From CAVRQM01 sp963822705 (lineage in GTDB: Bacteria; Pseudomonadota; Alphaproteobacteria; Acetobacterales; Acetobacteraceae), in the NCBI GenBank assembly GCA_963822705.1, contig CAWGIX010000003.1, forward strand, positions 1 through 64,000: a DNA stretch of 64,000 bases, given 5' to 3'. This document shows positions 28,114 to 37,464 of the stretch, in pieces (the stretch's first letter is position 1; the number at the start of each line of letters is the position of its first letter). The position numbers and the translations under genes are program-made. Under the pieces are notes generated by a model that saw only the letters and a list, made by a program, of their open reading frames with translations, ran no database searches and had not been told where the DNA came from.

Positions 28114-30428
28114 CTAATTCCGTAGCGGCTTGCCGGTCTCCAGCACGTGCTCGATGCGCGCCAGCGAGGCATTGGTCTTGATCAGGCGCATGAACACGCT
28201 GCGCTCCAACTCGAGCAGCCGCGCCTCGGTGACGGTGTCGATGATGTCGGTCTCGCCGCCCGACAGCACTTCCGCCAAACCTCCCGCGACCGTCATGTCG
28301 TGCGCCGTGGCGAGACCGCGCTTGCGGAAACTTTCGGCCGCCATTTTTAGACCAACTCGGCCCGAGAGTCCGGGCAGTCTGAACTCGGGCGCTTTCTGCG
28401 GCTGGTAGTTTTGCGCCATCTGCAATGCCCGGGCCTTGGCATCGGCCAGCAGGCGGTCACGGTTCATGGTGATGCCATCGCTCGGGCGCAAAAACCCCAG
28501 CTCCTTGGCGTCGGCGGCCGATTTCGACACCGTCGCGGTGCTGACCTGCTCAAACACTTTGGCCACTGCCGGCATCGGGCCCTTGGGCAGGCGGTCGCGC
28601 CAGCGGTCGATCATCTCGCCACACCCGCCCCAGCCCGGCACCAGCCCCACGCCGCATTCGACCAGGCCCATATACGTTTCGGCATGCGCCTGCACCGCGT
28701 CGGCGTTCAGCACCACCTCGCAGCCGCCGCCCAGCGCCAGCCCGAACGGGGCGGCGACCACCGGGAACGGCGCGTATTTCATTGCTTTGAAGGTTTTTTG
28801 CCCGGCTTCGACGAGTTTCTCGATTTCGCCCCAGGCCGCGATGTTGGCGGCGAACAGCGCCAGCCCGAGATTGGCGCCGGCGGAAAAATTGCTGCCCTCG
28901 TTATAGATCACCAGCGCCTTCATGGACTTGGCGACCAGCGGAATGGCCTGGCCCAGCAGCTCAAAAATGGCGGGGTCGAACGTGCCCATCTTGCTGGTGG
29001 CCTCGAAACACGCCACCCCGTCGCCGATGTCCCACAGCGACGCCGACCCGTTCTTCAGCAACGGTTTTGCAGCCGCTTTGAAGTCTTCCAGCAGCAGCAC
29101 GCCCTCCGGGCGCACGATGTCCCGGTAGGTGCCGTCCAGGCCCAGTTGCTGACGCCGACCCGCCTCGACGCGATAGAACGGTTTTGCCAGCGCCAGCAGC
29201 GGCGGCACAGAAAGCCGTCCTGCCGCAGACGCTCGGCGACCCAGCCCGCACCCAGCCGGTCGATCAGCTCGAACGGTCCCTGTTTCCAGTTGTACCCGAG
29301 ACGCATTGCCGTATCGATGCTGACGATGTCGTCAGCGGCCTCCGGCACCAGCCCTGCCGCGTAGGACAGCGTGCGGCCCAGCACGCCCCAGGCATAGGCG
29401 CCGATCCTTCCCGGCGCGGAAAGCAGCGTCCGCAAGTCCCGGCCGGCTGCCGCAATCTCGGGCGGCTCGGCTTTTTGGGACGGCCGATAGTCGCCGGTGG
29501 AAAGGTCCAGCGCCTCCTTGCCCCGCCCGGCGCGGCGGTCGAGGCGGTAGAAGCCACCCTTGCCTTTCCGGCCGGTATGCCCGGTCTCGATCAGATGGCG
29601 CACCAGCGGCAGGTCGCGGTTCGCGGCATGGAACGGGTCCGACGGCGGCAGCGCGCCGGACAGACTGGCGGTGATGTGCGGCATCAGGTCGATGCCGACC
29701 AGGTCGAGCAGCCCGAACACGCCGGTTTTGGGAATGCCGAGCGGCTTGCCCATGACCGCGTCCGCCTCCTCTACGGTCAGCCCGTGGTCGAGCGCCTCGA
29801 TCACACCAAGCTGCATCCAATAGGTGCCGATCCGATTGGCGATGAAGCCGGGCGAATCGTGGCAGGCGACCACGGTTTTTCCCAGCGCCACATCGGCAAA
29901 ATTTTGCACCCGTGCCGCGAGCGCCGGGTCGGTGGCCGGGCTGGTGACGATTTCCAGCAGCCGCATGTAGCGCGGTGGGTTGAAAAAATGGGTGATAAGA
30001 AAATCGCGCGCAAAGGTTTGGGGCATGCCCTCGATCAGGCGCGCCAGCGGAATCGTCGACGTATTGGACGACACCGCCGTGCTGGGCCGCCGGACCGCGT
30101 CGATGCGGCGATACAGCGCCTGCTTTACGTCCAGCCGCTCGACCACCGCCTCGATGATCCAGTCGCATTCCGCAAGGCGCGAAAGATCGTCCTCGGTGTT
30201 GCCGGTCTCGACCAATCTGGCCGCGCGCGGGCTCATGAACGGTGCCGGGTCCGTTTTCAGCATCCGCGTCACCGCACCTTCGGCCAACGCATTGCGGTTG
30301 CCACCGTCTTTTGGGGGAAGGTCAAGCAGCAGCACCTTTGCGCCCGCATTGGCGATATGGGCGGCAATCGCCGCCCCCATCACGCCGGCCCCGATCACCC
30401 CCACGCGAGAAATTTTCAGGTCGGGCAT
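28114..30428 (-). pseudogene. 3-hydroxyacyl-CoA dehydrogenase / enoyl-CoA hydratase (FadB-like), one frameshift
   Basis: Bifunctional beta-oxidation enzyme: hydration of enoyl-CoA and oxidation of 3-hydroxyacyl-CoA. The start ATG 30428 overlaps the thiolase stop (ATGA). The N-terminal dehydrogenase has the NAD motif GVIGAGVMGAAIAAH and SSNTSTIPLA. The hydratase-like part follows, with FSAGANLGL and the oxyanion segment ALGGGCEVVLNAD. The frame changes near 29206, where one base seems missing between TTTC and TGTG; both halves are otherwise intact, ending at 28114. Total about 771 residues. The break is more likely a sequence error than decay, given the intact neighbours. Confidence 0.88.
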
Positions 30429-31558
30429 CAGACCCGCTCCAGCACCGTGGCGATGCCCTGGCCGCCGCCGATGCACTGCGTGGCGAGCGCGTAACGGCCA
30501 CCCTCGCGGGCCAGCAGGCTGGCCGCCTTGCCGGTAATGCGCGCCCCGGTGGCGCCCAGCGGATGGCCCAGAGCAATCGCGCCGCCATCCAGATTTACGC
30601 GCGCCTCGTCGAGGCCCAGATCGCGCATGCAGGCGATCGCCTGGCTCGCGAAAGCCTCGTTCAGCTCGACCACATCAAGGTCGCGCGGCGCAATGCCGGC
30701 GCGAGAAAGCGCTTTTCGGGAAGCCTGCACTGGCCCGATGCCCATGATCTCCGGCTGGCATCCGGAAATCCCGATGCCGCGCAGCCGCGCCAGCGGCTTC
30801 AGGCCGGCGCGCTCGGCGTAGGCGCTGCTGCACACCAGCACCGCCGAGGCGCCGTCGGTCAGCGGCGACGAGGTGCCGGCCGTGACCGAACCCTCCGCGT
30901 CGAACGCCGGTTTCAGCGCGGCCAGACCTTCCGCGGTCGTGTCGGGCCGGATGCAGCCGTCGTGCTCCACGGCATGGCCGTTGGCGCGGATGGGCACGAT
31001 TTCGGCCGACAATTTTCCGGCTTTTTGCGCGGCGGCGGCCTTGTGCTGGCTGCGCACCGCAAACGCCTCCTGGTCGGTCCGGGGGATCTGCCATTTCCGG
31101 GCAACGTTCTCGGCGGTGTCGCCCATGCCCATATACGCGCCCGTCTTTACGAGTGCGGGGTTCGGCAGCGGGTTGTAGCCCATCATCGGCACGCGGCTCA
31201 TGCTTTCGACCCCGGCACAGATATAGACGTCTCCCGCACCCAGCCGGATCGCGCCCGCGGCGATGTGGATCGCCTGCATGGACGAGCCGCAGAACCGGTT
31301 GACGGTCATGCCGCCCACCGACAGCGGCAGGTCGGCCAGCAAGCCGATCAGCCGCGCCACGTTCAGGCCCTGCTCGGCCTCCGGAAACGCGCAGCCCACG
31401 ATCAGGTCCTCGATGTCCTCGGGCTTGACCCCGGTGCGCTCAATCAGACCGCGCACCACCTCGGCCGCCAGATCGTCCGGCCGCACCCGTGCCAGCGCGC
31501 CCTTGGTCGCGAACGTGAACGGCGAGCGGGCATAGCCCGCGATCACAACATCGGTCAT
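30428..31558 (-). CDS. Acetyl-CoA C-acyltransferase (thiolase)
   Basis: Last step of beta-oxidation, cleaving 3-ketoacyl-CoA to acetyl-CoA and a shortened acyl-CoA. 376 residues. The nucleophile Cys90 lies in NRFCGSSMQAIH. The NEAF motif (ELNEAFASQ), HPLGATGAR and the C-terminal Cys motif ATQCIGGGQGIA are all present. The gene overlaps the FadB-like gene by ATGA and lies 11 bases after the MerR regulator gene. Degradative (FadA/FadI) function is inferred from its neighbours. Confidence 0.94.
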   Translation of the reverse strand: MTDVVIAGYARSPFTFATKGALARVRPDDLAAEVVRGLIERTGVKPEDIEDLIVGCAFPEAEQGLNVARLIGLLADLPLSVGGMTVNRFCGSSMQAIHIAAGAIRLGAGDVYICAGVESMSRVPMMGYNPLPNPALVKTGAYMGMGDTAENVARKWQIPRTDQEAFAVRSQHKAAAAQKAGKLSAEIVPIRANGHAVEHDGCIRPDTTAEGLAALKPAFDAEGSVTAGTSSPLTDGASAVLVCSSAYAERAGLKPLARLRGIGISGCQPEIMGIGPVQASRKALSRAGIAPRDLDVVELNEAFASQAIACMRDLGLDEARVNLDGGAIALGHPLGATGARITGKAASLLAREGGRYALATQCIGGGQGIATVLERV

Positions 31559-31569
31559 CCCGAACCTCC

Positions 31570-32025
31570 CTACGCCGCCGCTCGCCTGCGGCTGCGAACC
31601 ACGCTGTCCCTGTCGCCCAGCCGCGCGACTGCCTGTAGCTCCATCTCGCGCAACTCCGCCAGCGTCTCGTCCAGCGCCACGCGCTGTTCTTCCAGTTCCT
31701 CGCGCCGGTCGCGCACGGCGCGGAGCAGCTTGCGCATCTGCGCCAGCTGAGCAGGGTCCGCATCATACAAGTCCAGGAACTCGCGAATATCCCGCAGGCT
31801 GAACCCGAGTTGCTTGCCGCGCAGGATCAGCTTCATGCGCGCCCGGTCGCGATGCGTGTAGACCCGGGTCACGCCGGCGCGGCGCGGCGCGATCAGGCCC
31901 TTGTCCTCGTAGAATCGGATGGTCCGCGGTGTGACACCCAGCTCATCTGCCAGCCGCGTCACGGTAAACAGCAGCTCGGCGCTGCCGGTCCCGACATCCG
32001 GCTTCTTGACACTCTGCTTCAGCAT
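31570..32025 (-). CDS. MerR-family transcriptional regulator of the fatty-acid genes
   Basis: DNA-binding regulator, first gene of the minus-strand fatty-acid operon. 151 residues. The N-terminal winged helix has FTVTRLADELGVTPRTIRFYEDKGLI (shown at residues 20-45). A long coiled-coil dimerisation helix follows (RREELEEQRVALDETLAELREM, residues 112-133). No metal-binding Cys pattern, so it is unlike the metal-sensing MerRs and closer to the LiuR-like regulators of acyl-CoA degradation. It probably binds the palindrome at 32037-32052 and controls both divergent units. Confidence 0.88.
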   Translation of the reverse strand: MLKQSVKKPDVGTGSAELLFTVTRLADELGVTPRTIRFYEDKGLIAPRRAGVTRVYTHRDRARMKLILRGKQLGFSLRDIREFLDLYDADPAQLAQMRKLLRAVRDRREELEEQRVALDETLAELREMELQAVARLGDRDSVVRSRRRAAA

Positions 32026-32036
32026 ACGGACGCTGC

Positions 32037-32052
32037 CTTACCTATACGTCAG
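32037..32052. promoter_or_regulatory. Imperfect palindrome, candidate operator of the MerR-family regulator
   Basis: The 16 bases CTTACCTATACGTCAG match their own reverse complement at 12 of 16 positions, centred on TATA. They lie 11 bases upstream of the MerR-type gene, in the 80-base gap to the divergent PaaI gene. The form TTAC-N-TATA-N-GT resembles operators of LiuR-type regulators. Inference from pattern only. Confidence 0.45.
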
Positions 32053-32105
32053 TTCGTGCCGCTAAATTGACGCCGGAGTCACGGAAGCGCAAGAGGAGTT
32101 TAGGC

Positions 32106-32570
32106 ATGAACGACAGCGAAGCGCCCATCGTGAGTTTAACCGAGACCGAATCCGCCGCCCACGGGCTGCTGGCATGGCTGCATGGCGAACGGGAAGCGGT
32201 CGGCCTGGTGGCGCTGCTGGGGATTTTGCCGGTGGCCGTCGAGACGCGACGGGTCGTGCTCGCGGCGATACCCGATGCGCGCCACTACAATCCCGGCTTG
32301 GTGGTGCATGGCGGTTACACGGCGACGCTGCTGGACACCGCCATGGGCTGCGCCGCACAAACCGTGCTCGGGCCGGGTCAGGGTGTTACCACGCTCGAGC
32401 TGAAGATCGCCTATCACCGCGCGATCACCGCCGCCAGCGGCCGGATCGAAGCTGTGGGCCGTGTGCTCAGCAACGGACGCCGCACCGTGTTTACCGAAGC
32501 CAGCCTGACCGATGCCTCCGGGCGGTTGCTGGCCAGCGGCTCGTCGACCCTGCTCGTGCTGCAGCGGTAA
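32106..32570 (+). CDS. PaaI-family thioesterase
   Basis: Hotdog-fold thioesterase that releases CoA from acyl- or phenylacetyl-CoA type intermediates. 154 residues from ATG 32106, with GAGGAG about 8 bases upstream. Family motif HYNPGLVVHGGYTATLLDTAMGCA contains the catalytic region (residues about 61-84), followed by TTLELKIAYHRAI. It is divergent from the MerR regulator and fatty-acid operon, suggesting common control and a role in preventing acyl-CoA build-up. Confidence 0.88.
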   Translation: MNDSEAPIVSLTETESAAHGLLAWLHGEREAVGLVALLGILPVAVETRRVVLAAIPDARHYNPGLVVHGGYTATLLDTAMGCAAQTVLGPGQGVTTLELKIAYHRAITAASGRIEAVGRVLSNGRRTVFTEASLTDASGRLLASGSSTLLVLQR

Positions 32571-32718
32571 GCATGGCTCCCGCATAGGCATCCATATTGC
32601 CCAAATGGTAAGGTTGGTTTGACACGACGCGGAATCTAAGCCTTTGCTGTAACGAGGCCGCTGCGCACCCGCCCGGGAAGCGATGGAGAACGGCCGAGCG
32701 ACAAGAGGACGCTGCATC

Positions 32719-34034
32719 GTGTTCACTCGCATAGCTCCCGCCCTGGTCGTGCCGGCCCTTTTGGCCGCCGCATGCTGTATCCCCGCCAAACCGATGCCGC
32801 CGCTTTCCAGTTGAAGGAAAACAGCGCTGCCGATGAAGGCGATGCCTTCGCGGGCGCTCCCTCAGCCGCGGACACGCCGGCGACGGTGTTCAACAACCCG
32901 GCCGGCATGACCCAGCTTCCCGGGGTCCAAGTGTCGCTCGGCGCCAGCCTGATCGACCCCACCTTCGTCTTCCACGGAGGCGCCACCAACGCGTTCGGAC
33001 AGCCGATCGCCGGGAGCACCAATCCCGACGGCGGCCATGCCGCGATGGTTCCGTATGGGGAGGTCTCGTACCAGCTTTCGCCCGACATCACAGTCGGCTT
33101 GGCGCTCACCTCGCCGTACGGCCTGAGCAGCTATTTCGGCCCGGACTTCGTAGGCCGCTATCAGGCCGACAAGACTGAACTCGAGACGTTCAACTTCAAC
33201 CCGGCCATTGCCTGGCAGGTCGCGCCATGGTTGTCGCTGGGCGCCGGGGTTTCGGCCGATTACGCCATCGGCGAGTTCGATGCCGCCCTCAATTCCGAAG
33301 TGGTACTGGCCTCCGCGTGCCTCCTGCCGTTCTGGGCCAGCTTGGACCGCAGCCGGATGGGTTTTTCCGGTTGCGCGGCCACGACTGGGCGTTCGGCTAC
33401 AATTTTGGCGCCCTGCTCCAACCGGAGCCGGGCACCAATATCGGCATCACTTACCGCAGTCGCATCGGACACGAATTCGACACCGAAGCCTCGTTCGCCG
33501 TGCCGCCAGCGCTCGCCGGCAATCCTGCCTTCGCCAGCGGACCGTCGCGGACCAAGCTGGTCCTGCCCGATACCGCAGCTCATCAGCCTGACGCAGAAAT
33601 TGACGCCGCGCCTGACCGGCTACGCCAACCTGACCTGGACCGACTGGTCGCTGCTGAGGAATCTGAGCGTCTACCGCACCAGTGGCGGGTTAATCGACAA
33701 CACGGTCCTGAATTACAAAAACGCGGTGTTCGTCTCGATCGGCGCCAGCTACGAAGTGACCGACCAGCTGACCCTGCGCGCGGGCACCGCGTTCGACCAG
33801 TCTCCCGTACGGGATGCCTATATCACGCCGCGCGTGCCCGACGACAACCGCTACTGGTTGGCAGTCGGCGGGAGCTACAAGATCACGCCGACCGCCACCA
33901 TCGATGTAGGATACGCGCACATCTTTGCCGACAAACCCTCGATTCACGAACTCTCAATCACCGGCGACTTGCTGAGTGGCTATTTTGCTGGCCACATCGA
34001 CATCCTCTCGGTGGGAGTGCACTTCGCGTTGTGA
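32719..34034 (+). pseudogene. FadL-family outer-membrane long-chain fatty acid porin, three frameshifts
   Basis: Outer-membrane beta-barrel for fatty-acid uptake. The signal peptide (GTG 32719, AAGAGGA upstream; VVPALLAAACC) is in one frame. From about 32785 the mature part (FQLKENSA, then the FadL-typical ATVFNNPAGMT) is in another. Between about 33350 and 33580 the sequence (HDWAFGYNFG ... TRSKLV-like) runs in a third frame before returning for the C-terminal strands, ending with IDILSVGVHFAL and a terminal aromatic-type barrel end. Strong position-by-position family sense in all segments argues for indel errors. Eight bases before the FadD-like gene. Confidence 0.85.
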
Positions 34035-34041
34035 ACGGTTG

Positions 34042-35736
34042 ATGGCCGACGACTATCCCTGGCTCGCCCACTATCCGGCGGGCGTCGACTGGCACGCCCC
34101 TGTCCCTTCCGAACCACTCCCCGAGATGCTGACGCGCGCCGCCGCGCGGTTTCCGGCAAGACCCGCCTGGAGCTTTTTGGGGCGCCGCACGACCTGGGCC
34201 GACGCTGAAGCGGCTGTCGACCGCATCGCCGCCGGCCTGCAGCAGGCCGGCTTGGCACCGGGAGATCGGCTGGGGCTCGTGCTGCCCAATTGCCCCGCCT
34301 ATCCGCTGCTGTTTTTCGCAGCGCTGCGGGCGGGCTTGATCGTGGTGAATTTCAACCCGCTGTACACCGAGCGCGAAATCGAGGCGCAAGCAGGCGACGC
34401 CGAGCTTGCGGCGATTGCGACCGTCGATCTGGCCGCCATCTATCCGAAGGTGGCTGCGGTCGTGGCACGCGGCGCAGTGCCGCAGCTCGTGCTGTGCCGC
34501 TTCGTCGACATGCTGCCGCCAGCCAAAGCCGTACTGTTCCGGTTGCTGAAGCGGCACGAAGTCGCTGCTCCGGCCCCCGACGCGCGGCACCTGCTCCTGT
34601 CCGACCTGCTGGCCACCCGCGAGAGACCGCAGACGGTCGCCATCGACCCGCACCGGGACGTGGCGGTGCTGCAATACACCGGCGGCACGACCGGCACGCC
34701 GAAAGGCGCGATGCTGACCCATGCCAATCTGCGCGCCAATGCGGCCCAGGGCGTGCGCTGGTTCCCCCAGACCCGGTACGGAGAGGAGCGGATGCTTGCA
34801 GCACTGCCCTTCTTCCACGTCTTTGCGATGACCACCGTGCTGCTGTTCTCGGTCGAGGCCGGAGCGGAAATCATCATGCTCCCGCGTTTCGTGCTGGCGG
34901 ATGCCGTACGCACCATTGCGCGACAGCGGCCCACCTACATGCCGGGCGTGCCTACGATGTTCAACGCCATCGCGGGCTTTCCCGGCAAGGCCGACCTGTC
35001 CAGCGTCCGCTTCTGCATCAGCGGCGGCGCGCCGCTGCCGGTGGAGGTCAAGCATAGGTTTGAGGCGCGCACCGGCTGCGTGGTGGTGGAAGGCTACGGC
35101 CTGACCGAAGCCAGCCCCTGCCTGTGCTGCAACCCGCCCGGCGGCCTGAACAAGGATGGCAGCGTCGGGCCGCCCATGGGTGCCACGGTGATCGAGTTGC
35201 GCGATCCGACCGACCCGGGCAACCGCGTGGCTGCCGGCGAGCGCGGCGAAATTTGCGCACGCGGGCCGCAGGTCATGCGGAGCTACTGGCGCCGCCCGGA
35301 GGAAACAGCGGCGACGTTCACCCCGGACGGATTTTTGCGCACCGGCGACATCGCCACCATGGACGAGCAGGGCTACGTGTTCGTGGTCGACCGCATCAAG
35401 GACCTGATCCTGTGCGGCGGCTACAACGTGTATCCGCGCGTGGTTGAAGATGCGATCTACCGCCACCCGGCCGTGGCCGAGTGCACGGTGATCGGCGTGC
35501 CCGATGCGTACCGTGGCGAGACGGTAAAGGCTTTCGTGATGCTGCGGCCGGGGGAGGCGCTGCCCGAGGACGATCTGCGCATGTTCTTGCGCGACTACCT
35601 CTCGCCGATCGAGTTGCCGCGCCTCATCGAATTCCGCGACAGCTTGCCCAAGACACTGGTGGGGAAACTGTCGAAGAAGGAGCTGGTCGCCGAGGAGCGC
35701 GTAAAGCGAGAGGCGGCGGCGATCGTAGGACGGTGA
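34042..35736 (+). CDS. Long-chain fatty-acid-CoA ligase (AMP-binding, FadD-like)
   Basis: Activates fatty acids to acyl-CoA with ATP. 564 residues from ATG 34042. The P-loop-like motif is YTGGTTGTPKGAML. Other motifs are GYGLTEASP, FLRTGDIATMDEQGYVFVVDR (the hinge region lies here) and LPKTLVGKLSKKEL with the catalytic Lys. N-terminus has no signal peptide; the enzyme probably docks at the inner membrane. Directly after the FadL-like porin, it forms an uptake and activation pair feeding the beta-oxidation genes encoded on the other strand. Confidence 0.94.
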   Translation: MADDYPWLAHYPAGVDWHAPVPSEPLPEMLTRAAARFPARPAWSFLGRRTTWADAEAAVDRIAAGLQQAGLAPGDRLGLVLPNCPAYPLLFFAALRAGLIVVNFNPLYTEREIEAQAGDAELAAIATVDLAAIYPKVAAVVARGAVPQLVLCRFVDMLPPAKAVLFRLLKRHEVAAPAPDARHLLLSDLLATRERPQTVAIDPHRDVAVLQYTGGTTGTPKGAMLTHANLRANAAQGVRWFPQTRYGEERMLAALPFFHVFAMTTVLLFSVEAGAEIIMLPRFVLADAVRTIARQRPTYMPGVPTMFNAIAGFPGKADLSSVRFCISGGAPLPVEVKHRFEARTGCVVVEGYGLTEASPCLCCNPPGGLNKDGSVGPPMGATVIELRDPTDPGNRVAAGERGEICARGPQVMRSYWRRPEETAATFTPDGFLRTGDIATMDEQGYVFVVDRIKDLILCGGYNVYPRVVEDAIYRHPAVAECTVIGVPDAYRGETVKAFVMLRPGEALPEDDLRMFLRDYLSPIELPRLIEFRDSLPKTLVGKLSKKELVAEERVKREAAAIVGR

Positions 35737-35803
35737 GCGAATTTCGTTGCTTTGCCGCGCCGCGGTACGTGCTACTGTGGACGGGCGGTCGCGGAAGGGC
35801 GAT

Positions 35804-36775
35804 GTGGTTCACGGCAACACGTTGCTGGACGATCTCCCCGAGCGCGATCGCGTCCCGTTCTGGCGGGATGTAGTCTGCACGCATTTGTATCGCGTCACTC
35901 CGGAGCCCTGGCCAGACGCCGCCACCTTCCGCGGCCGGTGGGACGTTCGCGACTGCGGCCGCTTCGGCTTGGTAGAGGTCAGCTCCGTGAACCCCAGGCG
36001 ATTGCGCCGCGCAGGCGAGATCGCCCGGGACGGATTTGACGATATTATCGTGCAGCAGGTCATGTCGGACAATCTTACCATATCTTTCGGTACCGAACAA
36101 TTCCATTTGCGAGCGGGCGATTTCTGCATCTATGCACTGGACTGGCCTCACGACATAACTGCGTCAGGCGGGATCGGGCTGCGATCGCTTGAAATCCCGC
36201 GCGCACACCTCAGTCCGTTGCTCGCCCACGGCGAGCCGCGCCGGCCGCGTCAGGTCTCCGGACACTCGCCGCTCGGCGAGCTACTGGCCGGCGGCCTGAT
36301 TTCTGCATGGTCGCAGGTTCCGAACCTCAGTTCGGATCTGGGCGAGGCGGTGCTGCGGAATCTCGGTGGCCTTGTGGCACTGGTCTGTGGTGCGTCATCA
36401 GACGGCCGTGATCTAGCACGCGATGGCGCTCATTCGCTGCGGTTGCAGGCAGCGATGACGTGCGTGAAACAGAGATTGGCCGAACCCGATTTATCGCCGG
36501 AGCGCGTTGCGGTAGCTTTGGGCGTATCGGTGCGCTCCCTGCACATGCTGTTCCATCACACCGGCGAAAGCTTTGCAAAGTACGTAATGAGGCTCCGGCT
36601 GGAGGCCTGCCGGGCAACCCTGGAGAGCCCCGAAGGAGTCACTCGGTCCATCGCCGATATCGCGTTCGGCTGGGGTTTCGGCAGTCTGCCCGCGTTCTAC
36701 CGTGCATTCGCTGCCGCGTTCAGCCTCGCACCCTCTGAGCTACGTCAAGAGGTCCGACGGCGCACGGCTCGCTGA
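35804..36775 (+). CDS. AraC-family transcriptional regulator
   Basis: DNA-binding activator or repressor of unknown regulon. GTG 35804 is used because GGAAGG lies about 7 bases upstream; it gives 323 residues. The N-terminal part (VPFWRDVVCTHLYRVTPEP) resembles AraC_binding_2 domains. The C-terminal part has the two helix-turn-helix motifs: ERVAVALGVSVRSLHMLFH and DIAFGWGFGSLPAFYRAF. It follows the fatty-acid ligase gene by 67 bases and precedes the repeat-protein gene by 156 bases. Either could be its target. Confidence 0.87.
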   Translation: MVHGNTLLDDLPERDRVPFWRDVVCTHLYRVTPEPWPDAATFRGRWDVRDCGRFGLVEVSSVNPRRLRRAGEIARDGFDDIIVQQVMSDNLTISFGTEQFHLRAGDFCIYALDWPHDITASGGIGLRSLEIPRAHLSPLLAHGEPRRPRQVSGHSPLGELLAGGLISAWSQVPNLSSDLGEAVLRNLGGLVALVCGASSDGRDLARDGAHSLRLQAAMTCVKQRLAEPDLSPERVAVALGVSVRSLHMLFHHTGESFAKYVMRLRLEACRATLESPEGVTRSIADIAFGWGFGSLPAFYRAFAAAFSLAPSELRQEVRRRTAR

Positions 36776-36931
36776 ACCAGACGCCGCGCAGTTCGGACCG
36801 CGGCCTGCGCGCAACGAGACATCATTCGGCGCCAAGCGGGAAGACCCCGGTAGAAACGGAAGCCACTACTGGGGCCACTGCACCGGGCGCGATGGGCGCT
36901 GGACGGGCAGCCGCCACCAGGAGGATTTTCG

Positions 36932-37291
36932 ATGACCCGCTTTTCCACTTTCGCTGTGGCTCTCGTAACGTCGGCAGGCGCGCTGAGCGCGTGCTTGCCG
37001 GCATGGGCGTCGATCACAAGCAACGCCGTGACGCAGAACTCGCTCACGGCCAACGCAGTGACACAGAACTCGCTCACCGCCAATGCACTGACCAACAACG
37101 GCCTGTCTATGAACTCACTGACCAGCAACGCGCTGACCAACAACGCGATCGTCAGCAACGCGCTTACCACCAACTCACTGACCAACAACGCGATCACCAG
37201 CAACGCGCTTTCCGCTCAGGGGGCAATCCTCGGCGAGCTGAACGGCGTGGCGATCGAGGCCGTCAGGCTGCCCCAGACCACGCCACGCTAA
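36932..37291 (+). CDS. Exported five-residue (N-A/S-L-T-x) repeat protein
   Basis: No known function; I recall similar NALT-repeat proteins in some Acetobacteraceae and myxobacteria. 119 residues, GGAGG upstream of the ATG. The N-terminus is a signal peptide that contains a lipobox-like LSAC (Cys21) and a possible signal peptidase I site after AWA. Residues about 28-95 are fourteen consecutive pentads of pattern (I/L/V)-T-x-N-(A/S). This periodicity resembles pentapeptide-repeat beta-helices but with Asn and Ala/Ser in swapped order. The last 24 residues are non-repetitive. It directly precedes an ADYC-domain gene. Confidence 0.85.
   Translation: MTRFSTFAVALVTSAGALSACLPAWASITSNAVTQNSLTANAVTQNSLTANALTNNGLSMNSLTSNALTNNAIVSNALTTNSLTNNAITSNALSAQGAILGELNGVAIEAVRLPQTTPR
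37018..37205 (+). repeat. 15-bp tandem repeats encoding the N-A-L-T pentads
   Basis: The DNA repeats with a 15-base period; copies such as AACGCGCTGACCAACAAC and GCAGAACTCGCTCAC recur several times with near identity. This allows copy number to change by slippage in whole codons, so length polymorphism between strains is expected. Confidence 0.8.
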
Positions 37292-37464
37292 GCAGCCTCT
37301 GATCTAATTCGGCGTGCTGCGGCTACCGCGTGCCTCCCCCGCAGTCATGCGCCGCCTCCAACCCGGTGCGTGACGCGGGCCGTCTGCCGGCCCCTCCGTG
37401 ACAGCACCGGAGCGTCGGCCGGCAACGTCGCCGCCCGTAACAACCTGCCTATGGAGACTCACCG

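Noticed and set aside
33958..35466. Minus-strand open frame of 502 codons opposite the FadD-like ligase
   Set aside because: The ligase has all AMP-binding motifs on the plus strand; the antisense product is low-complexity.
37018..37205. Tandem repeats considered as a CRISPR array
   Set aside because: The period is 15 bases, with no spacers, and it lies inside a coding frame with signal peptide.
37377..37393. GGGCCG-TCTGC-CGGCCC hairpin between the NALT-repeat and ADYC genes, considered as a terminator
   Set aside because: No T-run follows and such GC hairpins are frequent in this composition; not enough to call a terminator or attenuator.
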